Assembly: GCA_025024175.1 (NCBI GenBank)
Contig: QCXZ01000137.1
Coordinates: 12,028,001-12,092,000, forward strand
Source of the DNA: Rhyzopertha dominica
Lineage: Eukaryota; Arthropoda; Insecta; Coleoptera; Bostrichidae
DNA length: 64,000 bases
Reading direction: 5' to 3'
Shown here one piece after another: positions 12,601 through 24,639 of this stretch. The notes beneath the pieces were generated by a model, which worked only from the letters and a program-made list of their open reading frames with translations, was not told the origin of the DNA and ran no database searches. The position numbers were made by a program, and so were the translations under genes. Position 1 is the stretch's first letter. Each line of letters starts with the position of its first letter.

Positions 12601-13689
12601 TTAATATGTATGTATCAATGCATATTACCTATTCAGGGTCAAAAACGACAGTTCATGGTAGGTATAGCAAACACCATGCAGACAATCTATAGCATGAAAC
12701 AATATTTCTGCTAGGGCTTGAATGCATAACACGTTGCTATTAATGTTTTCTTTATGTCCGTTTCGAGAAATGATATTCTAGTAAAACGAAACGCAACTTT
12801 TACTTGAATATGTAATAAGTAGCAGCCGTAGGTAGCTTTCAACAATATGCGTATCTTCTTCATCTTCATAATGTCCTCTGGCTCACGAGATATTCACAGC
12901 TGCCTTCATACAGCAGACATCATGTATATCTACATCTATATGTGAAACGCGGAATGCTTAATTTGTAGTGATTGATGTGAGTCAATGAAAACCGAAACAA
13001 TCATCGGACCTATCTGATGAAAAATCGTGAACACACTATCACCTTAAGAGAATGATGTATTTAATGTTTTAGGAATAGCACTATATGAGTAATTTATCAA
13101 TCAGGCAATTCTAAACTTTGATGAAACATTCTTCTTGACTAATTATCTAACTATTCCTTCAGGTACTAGTCATTGTAATTAGATAAAAAGCAATTTAGGG
13201 TTAGTTGTATATTTTATCCCTATTTACATAAATGTAAATAAAAATAGAAATACTAAAATAAAATAGGATATAAATCACAACTTATTGTTTTTGTCTGGGA
13301 AGGTTTTGATCTGACACAAAAGATTTTGACATAGTGATTTTTGGTCCATTCAAAGGGGATGATAAGTGCAAACTATACATACAATAGTTAATACACTTTC
13401 TCGTAAGGATCTTAATGATTGTATAAACCTTGCCCTTCGGTGAGGTCTTTTCTATACATCAGGTAGGTACTTATTAGAAACATGATCCAGAACACAAGCA
13501 TAGGTATGCGTAACAATTAAAAAAGTTTGCTAGTGTGAAAGTTTCCTTAGCTACATACTCTGTATCTTATAGCAATTACTCTTATATTCATTATTATTTA
13601 GCTGCAGCGAATCAACTTCTTAACTTAAGAGCTGNACAGTTTAATCCAATTCCGCAAAGAAAATCTGCCTGAGCTCCAGTACTCTACCT
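9651..13689. other. Intergenic, mostly featureless AT-rich DNA
   Basis: Four kilobases with no recognisable gene. Small features are a perfect 24-bp palindrome at 10540-10563 (AAAAATACACAT and its complement) and a weak inverted pair around 12060 and 12455 that may be remnants of a foldback element. The open frames at 9827-10066, 10643-10828 and 10924-11127 have no recognisable motif. Confidence 0.5.
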
Positions 13690-14240
13690 ATTACTGCGCT
13701 GAAGTTAGCGACGTGTGTTAATCGGTGTTTGCATAAGACGCAGAAGCGCGGCGTTTTATACAAACCGCCATTACATTGTCACAAACTTGTCGTTCGTAAA
13801 TCCACCGCTGGCAATAAGCTCCGTGAGCGCTTTGGCTATTTTATGTTACATCGTTCCTGGGATTATTCTACTCTATTGCTTAAAGTGTGGGAGATGTATG
13901 CAAGGCAGCGACAATGTAGGATACCGCGCCGTAAACCGAGAAACAAATCGTAATTTCCTGCTGAAATCCACTTCCAAAACGAATTGCGCGCAAACACGGA
14001 ACCGTCGTATTTGCAATTGAAACGCCATACCGCGAGAGCGCACTATAAATTTCGCAAAAAGCGGTGCAGCGACGGCCTCCCGCCGCTCTGTAATCCAGAG
14101 TTATCGGTCCTTAAGATACCGCAATACTGTTTCCGCTTAGATCCGAACTTTTCCCGCAAATGGCAGCTTGACCAAACCGCCAATAAATACCACTGCTTCG
14201 ACTGTATATCGCGAAGCAATCGTTTTTGGTATTAACATTT
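13690..14240. promoter_or_regulatory. GC-richer island, possible regulatory element
   Basis: Overlapping plus-strand open frames in different frames (13715-14020, 13729-13953, 13984-14235) signal GC-driven openness rather than one gene. The block contains CCGCCAATAAATACC-like homeodomain-compatible sequence near 14177 and several GCGG/CCGC motifs. I see no start context, splice pattern or protein family. Candidate cis-regulatory DNA, by composition only. Confidence 0.25.
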
Positions 14241-14793
14241 CTCTGGAACTAAGTGGACAGCTAACCAATTTTGTCGATAGACTTTTTCAGATTTTTTATT
14301 ACGAGAGCATGAACGTATTAGGGCACACAACAAAACTTAATCGCGCTTCGTACGTACCTTTCTCTAACATAATACAAAGAGCAACCCCCATAAAAGTAAT
14401 GACGCCCTGATGTTTACAATCGATTTGAACGATAGCTGTAAGGATGGACCATACTCAATTTTAACATGAGTACCTACAAATTATCTATTTCAACAGATTT
14501 ACTTGTAACCGACTTTTATTTATGCTCCAAGAAAATATATCTCTTCTAATACCTTCTTGTGCTGTGTCAAATTTAGAAACAACAATTTCATCCAGTCGAG
14601 TTCTTGCATTTTCCCGTGTTTTTCGTTTGTTGCCTGTTATTAGTTGCATAATTTATCAATAAAACAGTTTGTTTCAGCACTATACAGTTTATTTGCGTTA
14701 CGTAAGGCATGTTTTAAAATAGCAATAAATTTTGGGAAAACCCTACAAATTGAAATATTCTTATAGCCCTTAGTTATTATAAAAATGTAGAGA
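14241..14793. other. Intergenic, nothing recognised
   Basis: AT-rich sequence. An open frame at 14168-14410 has no recognisable motif. Confidence 0.45.
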
Positions 14794-15190
14794 ATGGGGT
14801 GGATGTTTCCCAACCACAAGAAGATGAAATCAACGTATAGGTTATTGAAAGAGGTCCAAATGGCGGAAAATGCTCAAACGATTATCTCAACAATTAAATC
14901 AATTAAAACTGAGCTAAACATTAATGGCTGTAAGAAGAGTTTACGTAATTTTTTGAGATGGATTATGGAATATCCGCGAATTTCGGAATGGCGAGTAAAT
15001 TACTTAAACCGAATTTAAAAAAAATCGACATGAATACAGACCTACCATATATGTCAACGAAACTTGGTACGACACCGATGACACTGTGAAAAAAGGTTTG
15101 TGCGATAAGAGTAACAAATGCGTGTTGAATGTACCGGCGCATGATGGTAAAATGATAATTCTTCTAAATGGGAGGTACATTATTTCTATC
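14794..15190 (+). pseudogene. IS630/Tc-like DDE transposase fragment
   Basis: A plus-strand relic spread over two frames. The first part (14794-15018) carries a region ending RISEWRVNYLNRI, resembling the segment between the helix-turn-helix and catalytic domains. In the next frame RPTIYVNETWYDTDDTVKKG (about 15036-15095) matches the I-Y-D-E-T-W motif holding the first catalytic aspartate of DDE_3 endonucleases, but the aspartate is asparagine here. An LIILL-type strand follows (MIILLN, about 15150). The C-terminal catalytic half and the element ends are missing. It is a dead, truncated, frameshifted copy. Confidence 0.6.
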
Positions 15191-15237
15191 TGCTTTACTT
15201 TATCCTTTGAATCCTTAAATGAACTTCCCCTAATAAT

Positions 15238-15890
15238 ATGTCATCCATCCATAATGAGCAACGTTGGTTTAAAATTCTACACTACCTCAATCTCTTGATA
15301 ACATTAAAGCCTCAGGACTGTACTTGTTTCCATGTTACTTTTCCTATTTCATCTAGACTGTATACGCGTGGTGTCGTAGTTATGTTTAGCTACACTCCTT
15401 TCTCCATACTTTTGCGTGCTACTTTCCTACGCTCCACGGATATTGCCGATTGTTTTTTCAAACCTAAAATATGCCAAATGATTTTGTCTTCTATTGTTAT
15501 GCTTTCTGGCGAGCTCTTTAATCGTAAATGCGTAACCTTGTGCGCTTTGTCAACTTCCGAAGTCGCTTTGTGCCTCTTGCAATTGTTGTTCCAGTTTGTC
15601 ACTAAGTCGTTTTGTTCTCTGGCAGTACTTCACCTTGTTTATGTTCTTTAAGACTCAGTAGGTAATTTCTAGTTAGGTTTGATATTATCTTCGTTGGCTT
15701 TCTGATCTCAGCTTCATTTTCATTAGTTTTGCTCTATTTGCTACTTCATTTTTGTCAATTTGTAGGTACAGCTTTGTTGTTCCTTTTTTTATGTTATACA
15801 TATTATAAATTCCATTATTGTCTTTTTTAAAACACTCTCTTTTACAATCTATACATCCTCTTGTACTTACGTTGAAACCAATTGTCAAAA
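15238..15890 (-). other. Unrecognised degenerate coding relic
   Basis: The minus strand has two consecutive open frames (15685-15888 and 15390-15602) with lysine-rich, coiled-coil-like composition, including QIDKNEVANRAKLMKMKLRS and a paired-cysteine motif CIDCKREC near the start. They look like parts of one decayed protein, possibly a retroelement ORF1, but I cannot assign a family. A 137-codon plus-strand frame over the same bases has hydrophobic, cysteine-rich content typical of an antisense shadow. Confidence 0.25.
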
Positions 15891-16149
15891 CAATGCTCAG
15901 TTGAGTTTACTTTGCAAATATCGCTAAAACTGCCACCAAAATCGATGCTCCAAGTTAACTTAATAATTTCAGCTCGACTCTTGTATCTATATGAGTTGGC
16001 TTAGGCGCATGAATATCCAGCTTCACGAACTAAAGGTTATTTTAGTTGCATACGCAGAAGAAATTCGGTTGCATGCACAAGAAAAATATCATGCCGTAAA
16101 TTAAACCGACTCGGCCTCACTAAATCTCTAAAGGAATAATTGGATTCTT

Positions 16150-16550
16150 ACAGATCGCATATTCCGAAATCTCGTCTTTTTCTTTCCAATATATTTGCGC
16201 GAAAAGAAGCAATTGTGCATGCCAGTGATTCCGGAAGGGCGACGTTCGGAAGGGGAAAGTGATTTATCACGATTCCAGAGGGAATCGAATAAGGAATGCA
16301 ATTAGGAGCGGAATGTCTTTGCTTCAATCTCGTCTACCGGCGTCATAATTACCCGCTGCACTTCAATTATACGCCTTGCAACCATACATTGAATTACGGC
16401 TGCTTTAAATAAATTATGCAATGCTGTGTCGGGTTCTCCGAGACACACGCGTTAGCTTGACAGGTTGGCTGCATTCATGGGAGGATTTCATATACGTGCC
16501 TTCGCCGTACTGCATTAGCCTATACAAAGAGAGCGCTCCACGCAAGATCG
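16150..16550. promoter_or_regulatory. GC-richer island, possible regulatory element
   Basis: An ORF-poor block with CGTCATAATTACCC and AAAGTGATTTATCACG, the latter partly palindromic and compatible with homeodomain binding. It differs from the AT-rich flanks and contains no transposon ends. Assignment as a candidate enhancer rests on composition and motif look only. Confidence 0.25.
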
Positions 16551-16639
16551 TAATAATTTGTCTCACATAATATCGAAGATGAACATGTAGGAAGTATCTA
16601 CAGTAAAGTCCTGTGGCTATTAAACATTAATGAATCAGA

Positions 16640-17480
16640 TGAATCACAAAATGAAACCCAAACAACCTAACAAAATCCAATATTAAAATTTTATAATAAA
16701 TGTTCAAAATGCCCAACTTTTGTCATACTGAAATAAACACCCGCTAACCTGCGTCATTTCTTCTTGATCGTTGTAAATTCATTCTGTAACCATGTTGGTT
16801 CTGTTTAAAAAATCTTGTTGAAGATTTCCTGTTGTTTGAAATCATGTTATCCCAGAAATAAGAGTAACAACCAGGAAGTCCATCACTTCTAATCCATCGG
16901 CATCCGTATGTGCTTTTTTCTATTTCTTATACCGGCATGCATGAATCACAAGTTTCTTTGAATCGCCAAAAACATTTCTTCCAAAAGACTGCGCAGATGG
17001 ACACGTTAAAATTCAGATAATTTCCTTCCATTAATCTGGCTCATTGTACGCAAGCAATCCTACAAAATATCTGCCAATAATACAGGCTCAAACGTTGATC
17101 CAAACCGATGTTGTAAATTGTTTTGGTGAATAACGTGAGTATTAGTATCTTCTTGGTGGTGAGTATTTAGGATACCATCACTTGTAAGGCACTCATTAAA
17201 ATTGCTAACTCGAACTTCTCTGTCTATTTTTTGAGTATTTGCTGAAGGATCTTCTTCAATTCTGTGCAAAATTTCTTCTTCCACATCACCAGCCATCAAC
17301 ACTAAGCCAGTCGTACGCAAACGTTGAACTACGCCAAGAATAGTTTTCCTATCTGGGACTCTCCTTTGAGTAAAACGTTCTTCATATGTTCATAGAGCAG
17401 TACTGCCATTCCTCTGCCGACATATTTACATATCCGCATGTTCTTCGATTAGATATTCGGCCATTGCAAAACTTTCAATT
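16640..17480 (-). pseudogene. DUF4817-type mariner-like transposase relic
   Basis: Minus-strand coding relic. Upstream (about 17380-17470) a degenerate N-terminus shows the AEYLIEEHADM start and RRVPDRKTI motif of insect transposases with a DUF4817 helix-turn-helix. The open part (17060-17320) contains VEEEILHRIEEDPSAN, the conserved second helix-turn-helix region. Downstream towards 16640 the frame is riddled with stops and only scraps such as TEPTWLQNEFTTI remain. No catalytic aspartates are legible and the terminal inverted repeats were not identified. It is related to, but distinct from, the better preserved element at 52.2-54.4 kb. Confidence 0.6.
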
Positions 17481-17849
17481 TTATCATCAAAGTCAATTTG
17501 ATGCCTTTAACTTTGTCAGTAGTAAATGCACCACAATAGTTACTAAGCAACAATAATTTTTAAAACAAAATATATGCGATTTCTTGGTTCCAAAACAATA
17601 TTGAAGCAATCCTCAAATATTTAGGAACACTTTCAGTTTTATAAAACTATTTGTTGCATCAAAAAAAATTATAAGGCATATCTACCGCTTTTTAAACGCG
17701 CTCTAAAATTCCTGGTGGACCATCCCCTAATAACCTTTATAAATAACCTAATTAAAAAATGGTGGCTATGTATGTAAGTATGTCTTGTATCTTTGGCAAT
17801 AAGTTTCAGTTGTCCGGAAAAGAGTCGCAGAATTTTGCCGTTACATAGT

Positions 17850-17985
17850 AAACTTTGATGCAGATATGCCGCTTTGACCTCGATTTTGAATAGAACTTTG
17901 ATGGTTCAGCTGGTTAGCGCGTTTGACTAGTATTCAAGAAGTCCCGGGTTCAAATCTCGGTCAGAGCGGGCGGAAATACTTTGTC
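17850..17985 (+). repeat. tRNA-like SINE copy
   Basis: A tRNA-like fold is readable at about 17893-17964: an A-box-like TGGTTCAGCTGG, an anticodon stem TTTGA/TCAAG enclosing loop CTAGTAT (anticodon AGT), and a T arm with GGTTCAAATC as B box. The acceptor halves CTTTGA and TCAGAG pair. The D stem is decayed and the sequence is preceded by ATATGCCGCTTTGACCTCGA, which also precedes the tRNA-like copy at 40.86 kb. The shared 5' extension shows a dispersed repeat family rather than a genuine tRNA gene. Confidence 0.5.
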
Positions 17986-18239
17986 AGTTCATATATATTC
18001 CTCTTAGCCCATTAAATATATATATATATGTTCAATAATCATAGTGTATATTTTCACAAAATATTGCTAAAAGAGCATATCTGGTTCTTAAGCGTAGAGC
18101 GTGAAAAGAGAATGCCCTCAGATTTAGGTAAGCATACCTTTTCTGCTCTTCCTGCACAATAGGTTAATTAACTAACAATAAGTGATGCGCGCTGCATCGC
18201 TTTTGCTAGATCAAAATAGATAACTTAGACTATGGGAAA

Positions 18240-19820
18240 CCAACAACACAAAAAATATACATTTTGGCATGTTTCGCTTTTTAAACAGTAAATTAGACAA
18301 TTCTTTAAATTTAGCTGATAATTATAAATCTTAGATGCACAATATGAGAACAAACGCTTGAACAATGATGTGGATTGTATAGGAGAACTAATTATGCCTC
18401 TAGATGCTATGCTGGCATTATGAACAACCTTTCTAAATGTTATATTGTTTACGGTCGTGTTTTGTTTCGTACGATTTTATGAATCAAAACAGTGAAATGA
18501 AGATTAAGCCTACTTTCCATATCCAGCTAGTCAGCTTTTCTGAGCTTATTGGAGATACTCTGTCGGCTACGAATACCAAAGCAGAGTCAAAAGCATAAAT
18601 TTGTGTATTCCCGGTATACGTCTTTTAAAAGTGCAGTCAATGCAACTATCCGTGTCACAGTAACTGAACTTGGACAACATCAGGGATTCGCACAGTACAG
18701 TCTTAGTACTCCTGTTTAACATAAGAAGGTTAATGTAAATTGATTTTAATAAGGTACAAAACGCTACTTGAATCTATCTATCGATGTGACGTTTAAACCG
18801 TAGATCACTATCTTCTACTATCANTCCCAATAGTTTCTCATCGCCAATCAAAATATTTACAGATTTACTTTCGTCTACCAAATACCATTACGTCGGACTT
18901 CATTAGGTTACTTCTAAGGTTGTGTTTTTCAGAAAATATCATTAGTCTATCTAGTTCTTCACTGATTACTGCATTTGCTAAAAAAATGGCTTCAAGAAAA
19001 TATGTTAAATAAACCTGAGTGTCATCTGCATAAGAGTTGTAACTACAGGAGACGAAAACTTTATACAATTCGAATGTGTGTAAGGTGAACAGAGTGGTCT
19101 CAGAATTGACTCTTGTGCACATCAGCATACACACGTACGGGATCAGATGAAACTCCGAATCGGAGCTTTACTGTTTGCTATTGGTTTGTGAGATGTGAGT
19201 TTTTGAACGCAGTTAGTGTATTTGGATCAAAACCTATGTCTGTTAGAATTGATAGTCGAATTTCATGGTTGATTGTGTCGGACGCTTTTGAAAAATCAAT
19301 AAAGCGAGCTATACGAAGGACGAAAATCCGATTGGAGCTGAGACAGGACAATGTATTTATCTAAGCATTCATGAACATATAGGTCCATAGCTTTCTCTAA
19401 GATTTTTGATAAAACTGGTAGAATACATATAGGCTGCAAGTTTCTGGGAGATACGGGTTTGCCAATTTTGGAAATGGGATATTTTCCAAAGGTTAGATAC
19501 TTCGGAGTTTAAGAGGAAGTAATTAATAATAAGCATTAAGAAAGGAGCAATCGTGGGAAGGCAAAGTCAAATCATGTCGAGGCTGATCAGATCACATTCG
19601 ACTGACTTTGTTTTAATCGCAGCCAATATTTCTAAAACACAATTGCCTTTGATACAGCTAAAAACGTGAAATTAACATTGCTACTGTGACTCTATTAGAC
19701 AGATAATTAGAGATATGATCACTGCCTAGCACATGTGTCTTTTGTAAGTCAGTAAATGACAGATTACTGGCGTCAGCATCAAGTAGTTCTTCAGTCTTCA
19801 GTCAATTCCCGGAGAGAACA
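18240..19820 (-). pseudogene. CR1/Jockey-like LINE reverse transcriptase relic
   Basis: Minus-strand LINE ORF2 remnant read from about 19820 down. In order: RT N-terminal segment around 19350-19600 (the YGPIC block corresponds to the usual YRPIS); a finger region with SKASDTINHEI (about 19280) for the catalytic motif that normally reads SKAFDTVNH; the active-site YADDTQVYL (about 19010-19040), still intact; and a C-terminal tail near 18450-18560 with FGIR and HFTVLIHKIV, typical of this clade. Several stops and frameshifts make it non-functional. The endonuclease domain is absent. Confidence 0.75.
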
Positions 19821-20430
19821 AAACTATATCCGTTCTCTGTCTACGCAGTTTATTGTTGTTGGGACATACCTAGCCATTGTATCTTTATGCTGATATTTCT
19901 TGGGCACTCTGCTACATTAGGTACTAAGTGAAAGTTTAGTACAAAACTAGCCCAAGTTACTGCAACATCTATGTACTTGCATATCTAACTATTTTAAGCG
20001 GAACACACAAATTTTAGCGTTGAAGTCTAGGTTCACCTTGGTATTAACTCTGTTTAAACGACACTTCTCGCTTGTCATCAGTTTACCTTCCTCTGAAAAA
20101 TTATAGCAAATCAGTTTCCTCCATATTAAAGTAATTCTAACATGACAAATAATATCAACCCCCTATCTTATTAATCCTATTAGCTAATAGCGCTTCAGAG
20201 TGAGAAATATGTAGGCCTGTTTTTAATTAATAAAACTATAGAAAGGTGTAAGAGGCTTTGCTTTTTGCACAGTCTACCAAATTAGTATCCCAAATTATGT
20301 CCTATTTATGTTGTATTATGTTGAATTTCTAATATATTACGTTGGTCTAACTGTGGTTAACCTATATCTACAATCTTTTCAGCGCATGTATCGCAAGAGT
20401 GGGTTTGATTTGATTAAATTAAGGCTGTCC
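19821..20430. other. Intergenic, nothing recognised
   Basis: AT-rich sequence. The first few tens of bases may still be LINE-derived; otherwise no feature is recognisable. Confidence 0.45.
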
Positions 20431-20439
20431 CACTTCTAC

Positions 20440-20680
20440 ACCCACCACGTGTAGGTAATTCCGCTTAGATTGCTTTGCCGGGTTCAATTAACGTGTAATA
20501 CAATTTGCACCGCAGTTATACATTGTGATGGCGGCAGAATGCCTTATATTCCAATCGCAAGCAGAATTTTTTGTACTATACGTTTTGTGATGTAAATTCT
20601 CTCCTGCTGATTCCAATTACAGCCATGTGACAACGCCTTCAACTTCGTATTCAATTACAGGTACAAATGGAGTAAACCGA
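20440..20680. promoter_or_regulatory. GC-richer island, possible regulatory element
   Basis: A small block with an E-box-like CACGTG (20447-20452) and several AATTA/TAATT cores (GGTAATTCC, TCAATTAACG, CCAATTACAG). No ORF or transposon feature. Regulatory assignment is speculative. Confidence 0.22.
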
Positions 20681-21166
20681 AATACATAATGGGTAGGACA
20701 TTTGATAGTGTTACAATTGCTATAGTGCTTAAAATCCACCCGACAAAGCTATTTGTGTTCGAGAGAAAGCACAGATCTGGATTTCTGTAGTAAACAACAA
20801 TACAATTCCGCAGTTTGCTCAGCTTTCGCCAAGCTCACCCAAGAGTATACTTTTTGCGGTGTATCAAATTGATATTTCGTCAAAAATGTATTCATTGTAC
20901 GCAACTACCAAATAAGTTTTCTTTAAAAAAGTTCAAACCTCAGGGACCCGCAACGACTCAGCGTAACAATAGCGGCTTAACGTCCGTCAGCATCAGATTT
21001 AAGAAGGAAATGCCCTTTTGGAATGGACGATTGAGCAGGGAAAAATAACCATTGTATCGTGCGCTTTGTTGGATATATGTTACCGGGACGGGTATTTTAA
21101 CTCACCGATACGCACTCACTGTATTAAGCTAATGTACAAATAGGAAATAGAACGTATCTGAAATAA
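20681..21166. other. Intergenic, nothing recognised
   Basis: An open plus-strand frame at 20815-21048 is arginine/lysine-rich, lacks a recognisable motif and is not called as a gene. Confidence 0.4.
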
Positions 21167-21174
21167 TATGTAGA

Positions 21175-21994
21175 CAGTGGCGTAACTTATCGGTGCTCCA
21201 TGTGTAACACCTACCTCTTGGATGTAATTCAAACTTTTTGAAAATACCTTTCTACGGTGCTTAAATCGCTGTAGTTTCTAGCGAATTCAATCTAGGGGAA
21301 TTCTAATTAAATTAATCAAATATCCAACTTTGTTGTTGTCAGTTATTTTTCTTATATGCCCTCATCTCTATTGTTTCATGCGAGTTATGCCTAAGAAGAC
21401 TGGCTTTACTTGATTTCAAGTAAAATCAAATCGAGATTAAAATATTAGGTTCTGGATCTCATTTATCCGTCAAGAGCAATAAAAGGCAGAAGAAGCGGCA
21501 GAAGTTGAGAAGTAAAAGAAGCAATTAACCAAGATTAATGTTTTTACGGGCATAGATAGTACAACTGTGAACAGTACAACTGAATGTAAGTTTCTCCACT
21601 CTGTAATTAGAAGAATGGTTCACTTCATATTTGCTATGGAGCAAAATTAGTTTTGTAAAAGATCAACTGCAAAACTGAAGAGAACCGCCATTTTATCCAA
21701 ATCACCGCATTTCTATTCCTAAAAAGGTTGATAGCGAAAATCGTGCCGCAATTGTAAATGAAGTTTAACCAAAAAGAGTGGTGAATATGAGTACATCTGT
21801 ACCAAAATTTAAAACTTCGTAAACAGGTACATTAGAGAAGAAGAATGATTCTATCAAAAAAATTATGGCTCGTATAATATATGTAACTGACATTAACCAG
21901 TTATATGTAGCCTTCCTACATTTCGCCCTTCTAAAAGTCTTGGTGGCCCCCTGTTTCTTCCGAACATAAACTTTTGAACCTAGCTACGCCACTG
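21175..21994 (+). mobile_element. Non-autonomous hAT element
   Basis: The left end CAGTGGCGTAAC and the complement of the right end, CAGTGGCGTAGC, form terminal inverted repeats of hAT type. The flanking octamers TATGTAGA (21167-21174) and CAGGTAGA (21995-22002) agree at six of eight positions, as expected for an old target duplication. At about 21465-21590 one interrupted plus frame reads KAEEAAEVEK ... KKQLTKINVF, resembling the charged N-terminus preceding the zinc finger in ZMYM-type hAT transposases. The 820-bp copy lacks a catalytic domain. Confidence 0.75.
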
Positions 21995-22002
21995 CAGGTA
22001 GA

Positions 22003-22619
22003 CATCTAGTTAAAACATAAGCGTAAATTAAAAATTCCGATAGAGCTTTTGAAGTAAAACCATGTTCGCTAAATTGAAAGATTAACCAAACACAAATATT
22101 TCGCACTTTGCAATGACAGCGTCACTATACCACTACGTGTGTACGATCTGCTTGTGATGTGTGGATATCCGTTTGTTTGACACATAAGCGTAATGTACAT
22201 TCAAAGACCACTAAAATGTGTCAATTTATATTCATAGCTATTTATCAGTTGACACTTCAGCTGAAAATTCTAATGCGATTAAACAATTAATTAACAGGCT
22301 CACATGAGTTGATGATTTTATATGATTAAAATTATTGTTTAAGTACAGTACATAAAATACTGATATACTATGTTCAATATTGAGGTTAATAATAGGATCA
22401 ACTGTAATACAAGTCAAAACAGAACCATAATACAACAAGAGTGCAAAGTTTAGCTGAAGCTCTCATTTGAGTATCTGCATTAAGAGCTGAACTAAAACTA
22501 TCTTTGGAGGACTCACAATTTTGTGACATGTCAGGACTTTTACTTACTGATCCAGTCTTGCACACCAGCTGTAAAAATCCCCATTACTTTTCCCATTTCA
22601 TCATCTGGATATATCTATT
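22003..22619. other. Intergenic, nothing recognised
   Basis: AT-rich. A minus-strand open frame at 22238-22438 is hydrophobic with no known motif. Confidence 0.45.
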
Positions 22620-22892
22620 TCATAATGTTTCATAAATAAAAATTTTATACGAAGGCTGCATTAGAAATATGGAATGTCCTTTTGAATCCTTAAAGAGCTT
22701 TTTGTCGTTACTAGTTATTCCATTATCCTGGTAGAAAGGAGAGAACTGTGCTATCCTGCCTTGTTCGTCCTTTATTAAGTAAAGCTTTCTGTTATGATCT
22801 TTCACAAATTTGGTGCGTTTGAAATATATATAAATAAATAAAACTGCCAAAAGTGCTTTTGTTGGTAAATATACCCTCACCCTTTCATACAA
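22620..22892 (-). other. Unrecognised open frame of 90 codons
   Basis: The minus-strand frame opens with a short hydrophobic stretch (LLAVLFIYIYF) and continues with a mixed, charged segment (KDHNRKLYLIKDEQGRIAQF and onwards) whose composition looks more protein-like than its neighbours. There is no ATG at the start and no family match. It could be an exon of an unrecognised gene or chance. Confidence 0.2.
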
Positions 22893-24639
22893 TTGCAGAA
22901 GTTATTTCTTTGTTATTCAAGGAAAATTTGCAGTTTCATACTAGTAAATCTTCCATTTAATAAATTTTGATGTAGATCTACACATTATGTTACAGGCTAT
23001 TGACTTCTTTGATGTTAACTTGTAGTTTTTTTTTTACTTCAGAGCAGAATTTTATATTAAAATGTTGCATAATTAAGGGACGCTAGATGGAACCGAAAAA
23101 CTTTGGCATGAATAAAGTTGATGATTTTACAAAACAATGTCAGGTAGAGATCTAACGCGATTATATTGTTATAGTTAGCAAAATGTGTAGAAATCTTCCT
23201 TGGGTTTTAGACTTTGTGAATAGATAACTGTTTTTATTATGTTAGATTTTAGTCTAAAGCATTTAGTAGTGCTATGACTAACGTTTGATGTATGATTAAA
23301 ATTGGTTATTTTACGTTATTCCATTGCCTTAGAAAATTACTTAGTTCCGTTGAACAATCAGATTTTGTGATTGGATATTGTTGCAATGCGGCTATGACTG
23401 ATACATGATAACATTGTCTTTCTGTTTGAATATCAGTATTCGTGCTTATTGATATTGCTAAAGCGTTCTATCTGACTAGTCAAAGAATGCTTCTAAGAAT
23501 TTAGACTACATGGGCCTTGTATGTATGTACACATTTTATTTAAATCACTGTGAATATAATATTTATGTCGATGATACGTATCTGGATTACTAATTTTCAC
23601 TTTCTGATACATAGTATTCAAATTAATTCAAATTAAATAAAGAGATTCACTTTAGTTGTGTTTAGAAAATACAGAAATAAAGATCACGCAAATACACACA
23701 AATCGATTCTAGTACTACAATCCCTACATTCTCTTATGTCTCTTCGCTACTTAATTGCTTGTTCTCTTTACTATTTCTGTATTTCCGCTCTTAATTTAAC
23801 GAGAAGATCGGATGCCTATCGATGGGGTATCTGAGCACGGACATTTTGCTCCTTTGGTGAATAATGTTAGTACAAGTTTGCTCCTTGTAAGTATGAGGGA
23901 CATTAGATACATTGCTATTATCAACATAATGTGTCGGATATGTAGGCACAACATAACATACTGTTTAATTACATACTTATGTTTTCTGAAGGAGTTAAAC
24001 AAATAAGTGATCTTTCATCACACGCAAAATGTGTAAAGTGTGCGTACCTATTAAATTTGTGGAGAAATACCTAAAGACGGAAGAAGTAATTTTTGTTAAT
24101 TGCGGTATACGTTGCCTTCCATTGATCATTTTGCACAGGCCTTAGGAACTACCGAAAAGTTCATTTCGTCTTCTGTTGTTGTTCCCAAGGACCTAAAGAT
24201 TTTCTCTGAATTTGTAATTTACGCTTGGGTCAAATTGAGTACCCATAAACGAATATATGGTTCAAAATATTCTAATTCGCACTTTCGGTTTTCTGCGAAC
24301 AAAATGTTTTCTTGGCATGTTTTTATGTTCGCAACGCGCTCGAATGGATATCAGACAGTGTGCGATGATGGTGATGATAATAATGACATGCTTCATCAGT
24401 AACAGAATGTCGAATAAGCTGTTATCTTTTGATATACATATTATCGTGCCTAGCAGATGTTAATGCTTTGGTCCCACCAAGTGGCTAGGAAATGTTAAAC
24501 CAAAGACTAACCTCGGCTCCTTGTACTACTAATCGGGTAGCTAAAAATCCGCTGATGAATGGGGGGTTTCCGCCGTGCTGACTTCTCGTGACGCTTTTGA
24601 CAAGCAGACGTCGCTTGACTGAAAGGATAAAGCCCGGGC
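22893..24639. other. Intergenic, nothing recognised
   Basis: Open frames at 23796-24006 (both strands) and 24100-24463 (two plus frames) overlap one another and carry no known motif. A GATGATGGTGATGATAATAATG microsatellite-like run lies near 24365. Confidence 0.45.

Noticed and set aside
15238..15651. 137-codon plus-strand open frame
   Set aside because: Hydrophobic and cysteine-rich, and antisense to a lysine-rich minus frame; typical of a shadow translation.
17893..17964. Genuine tRNA-Thr(AGT) gene
   Set aside because: D stem and first acceptor pair are broken, and upstream sequence is shared with another tRNA-like copy, indicating a SINE.
17995..18035. TA-rich microsatellite
   Set aside because: Too short and too common in AT-rich insect DNA to be informative.
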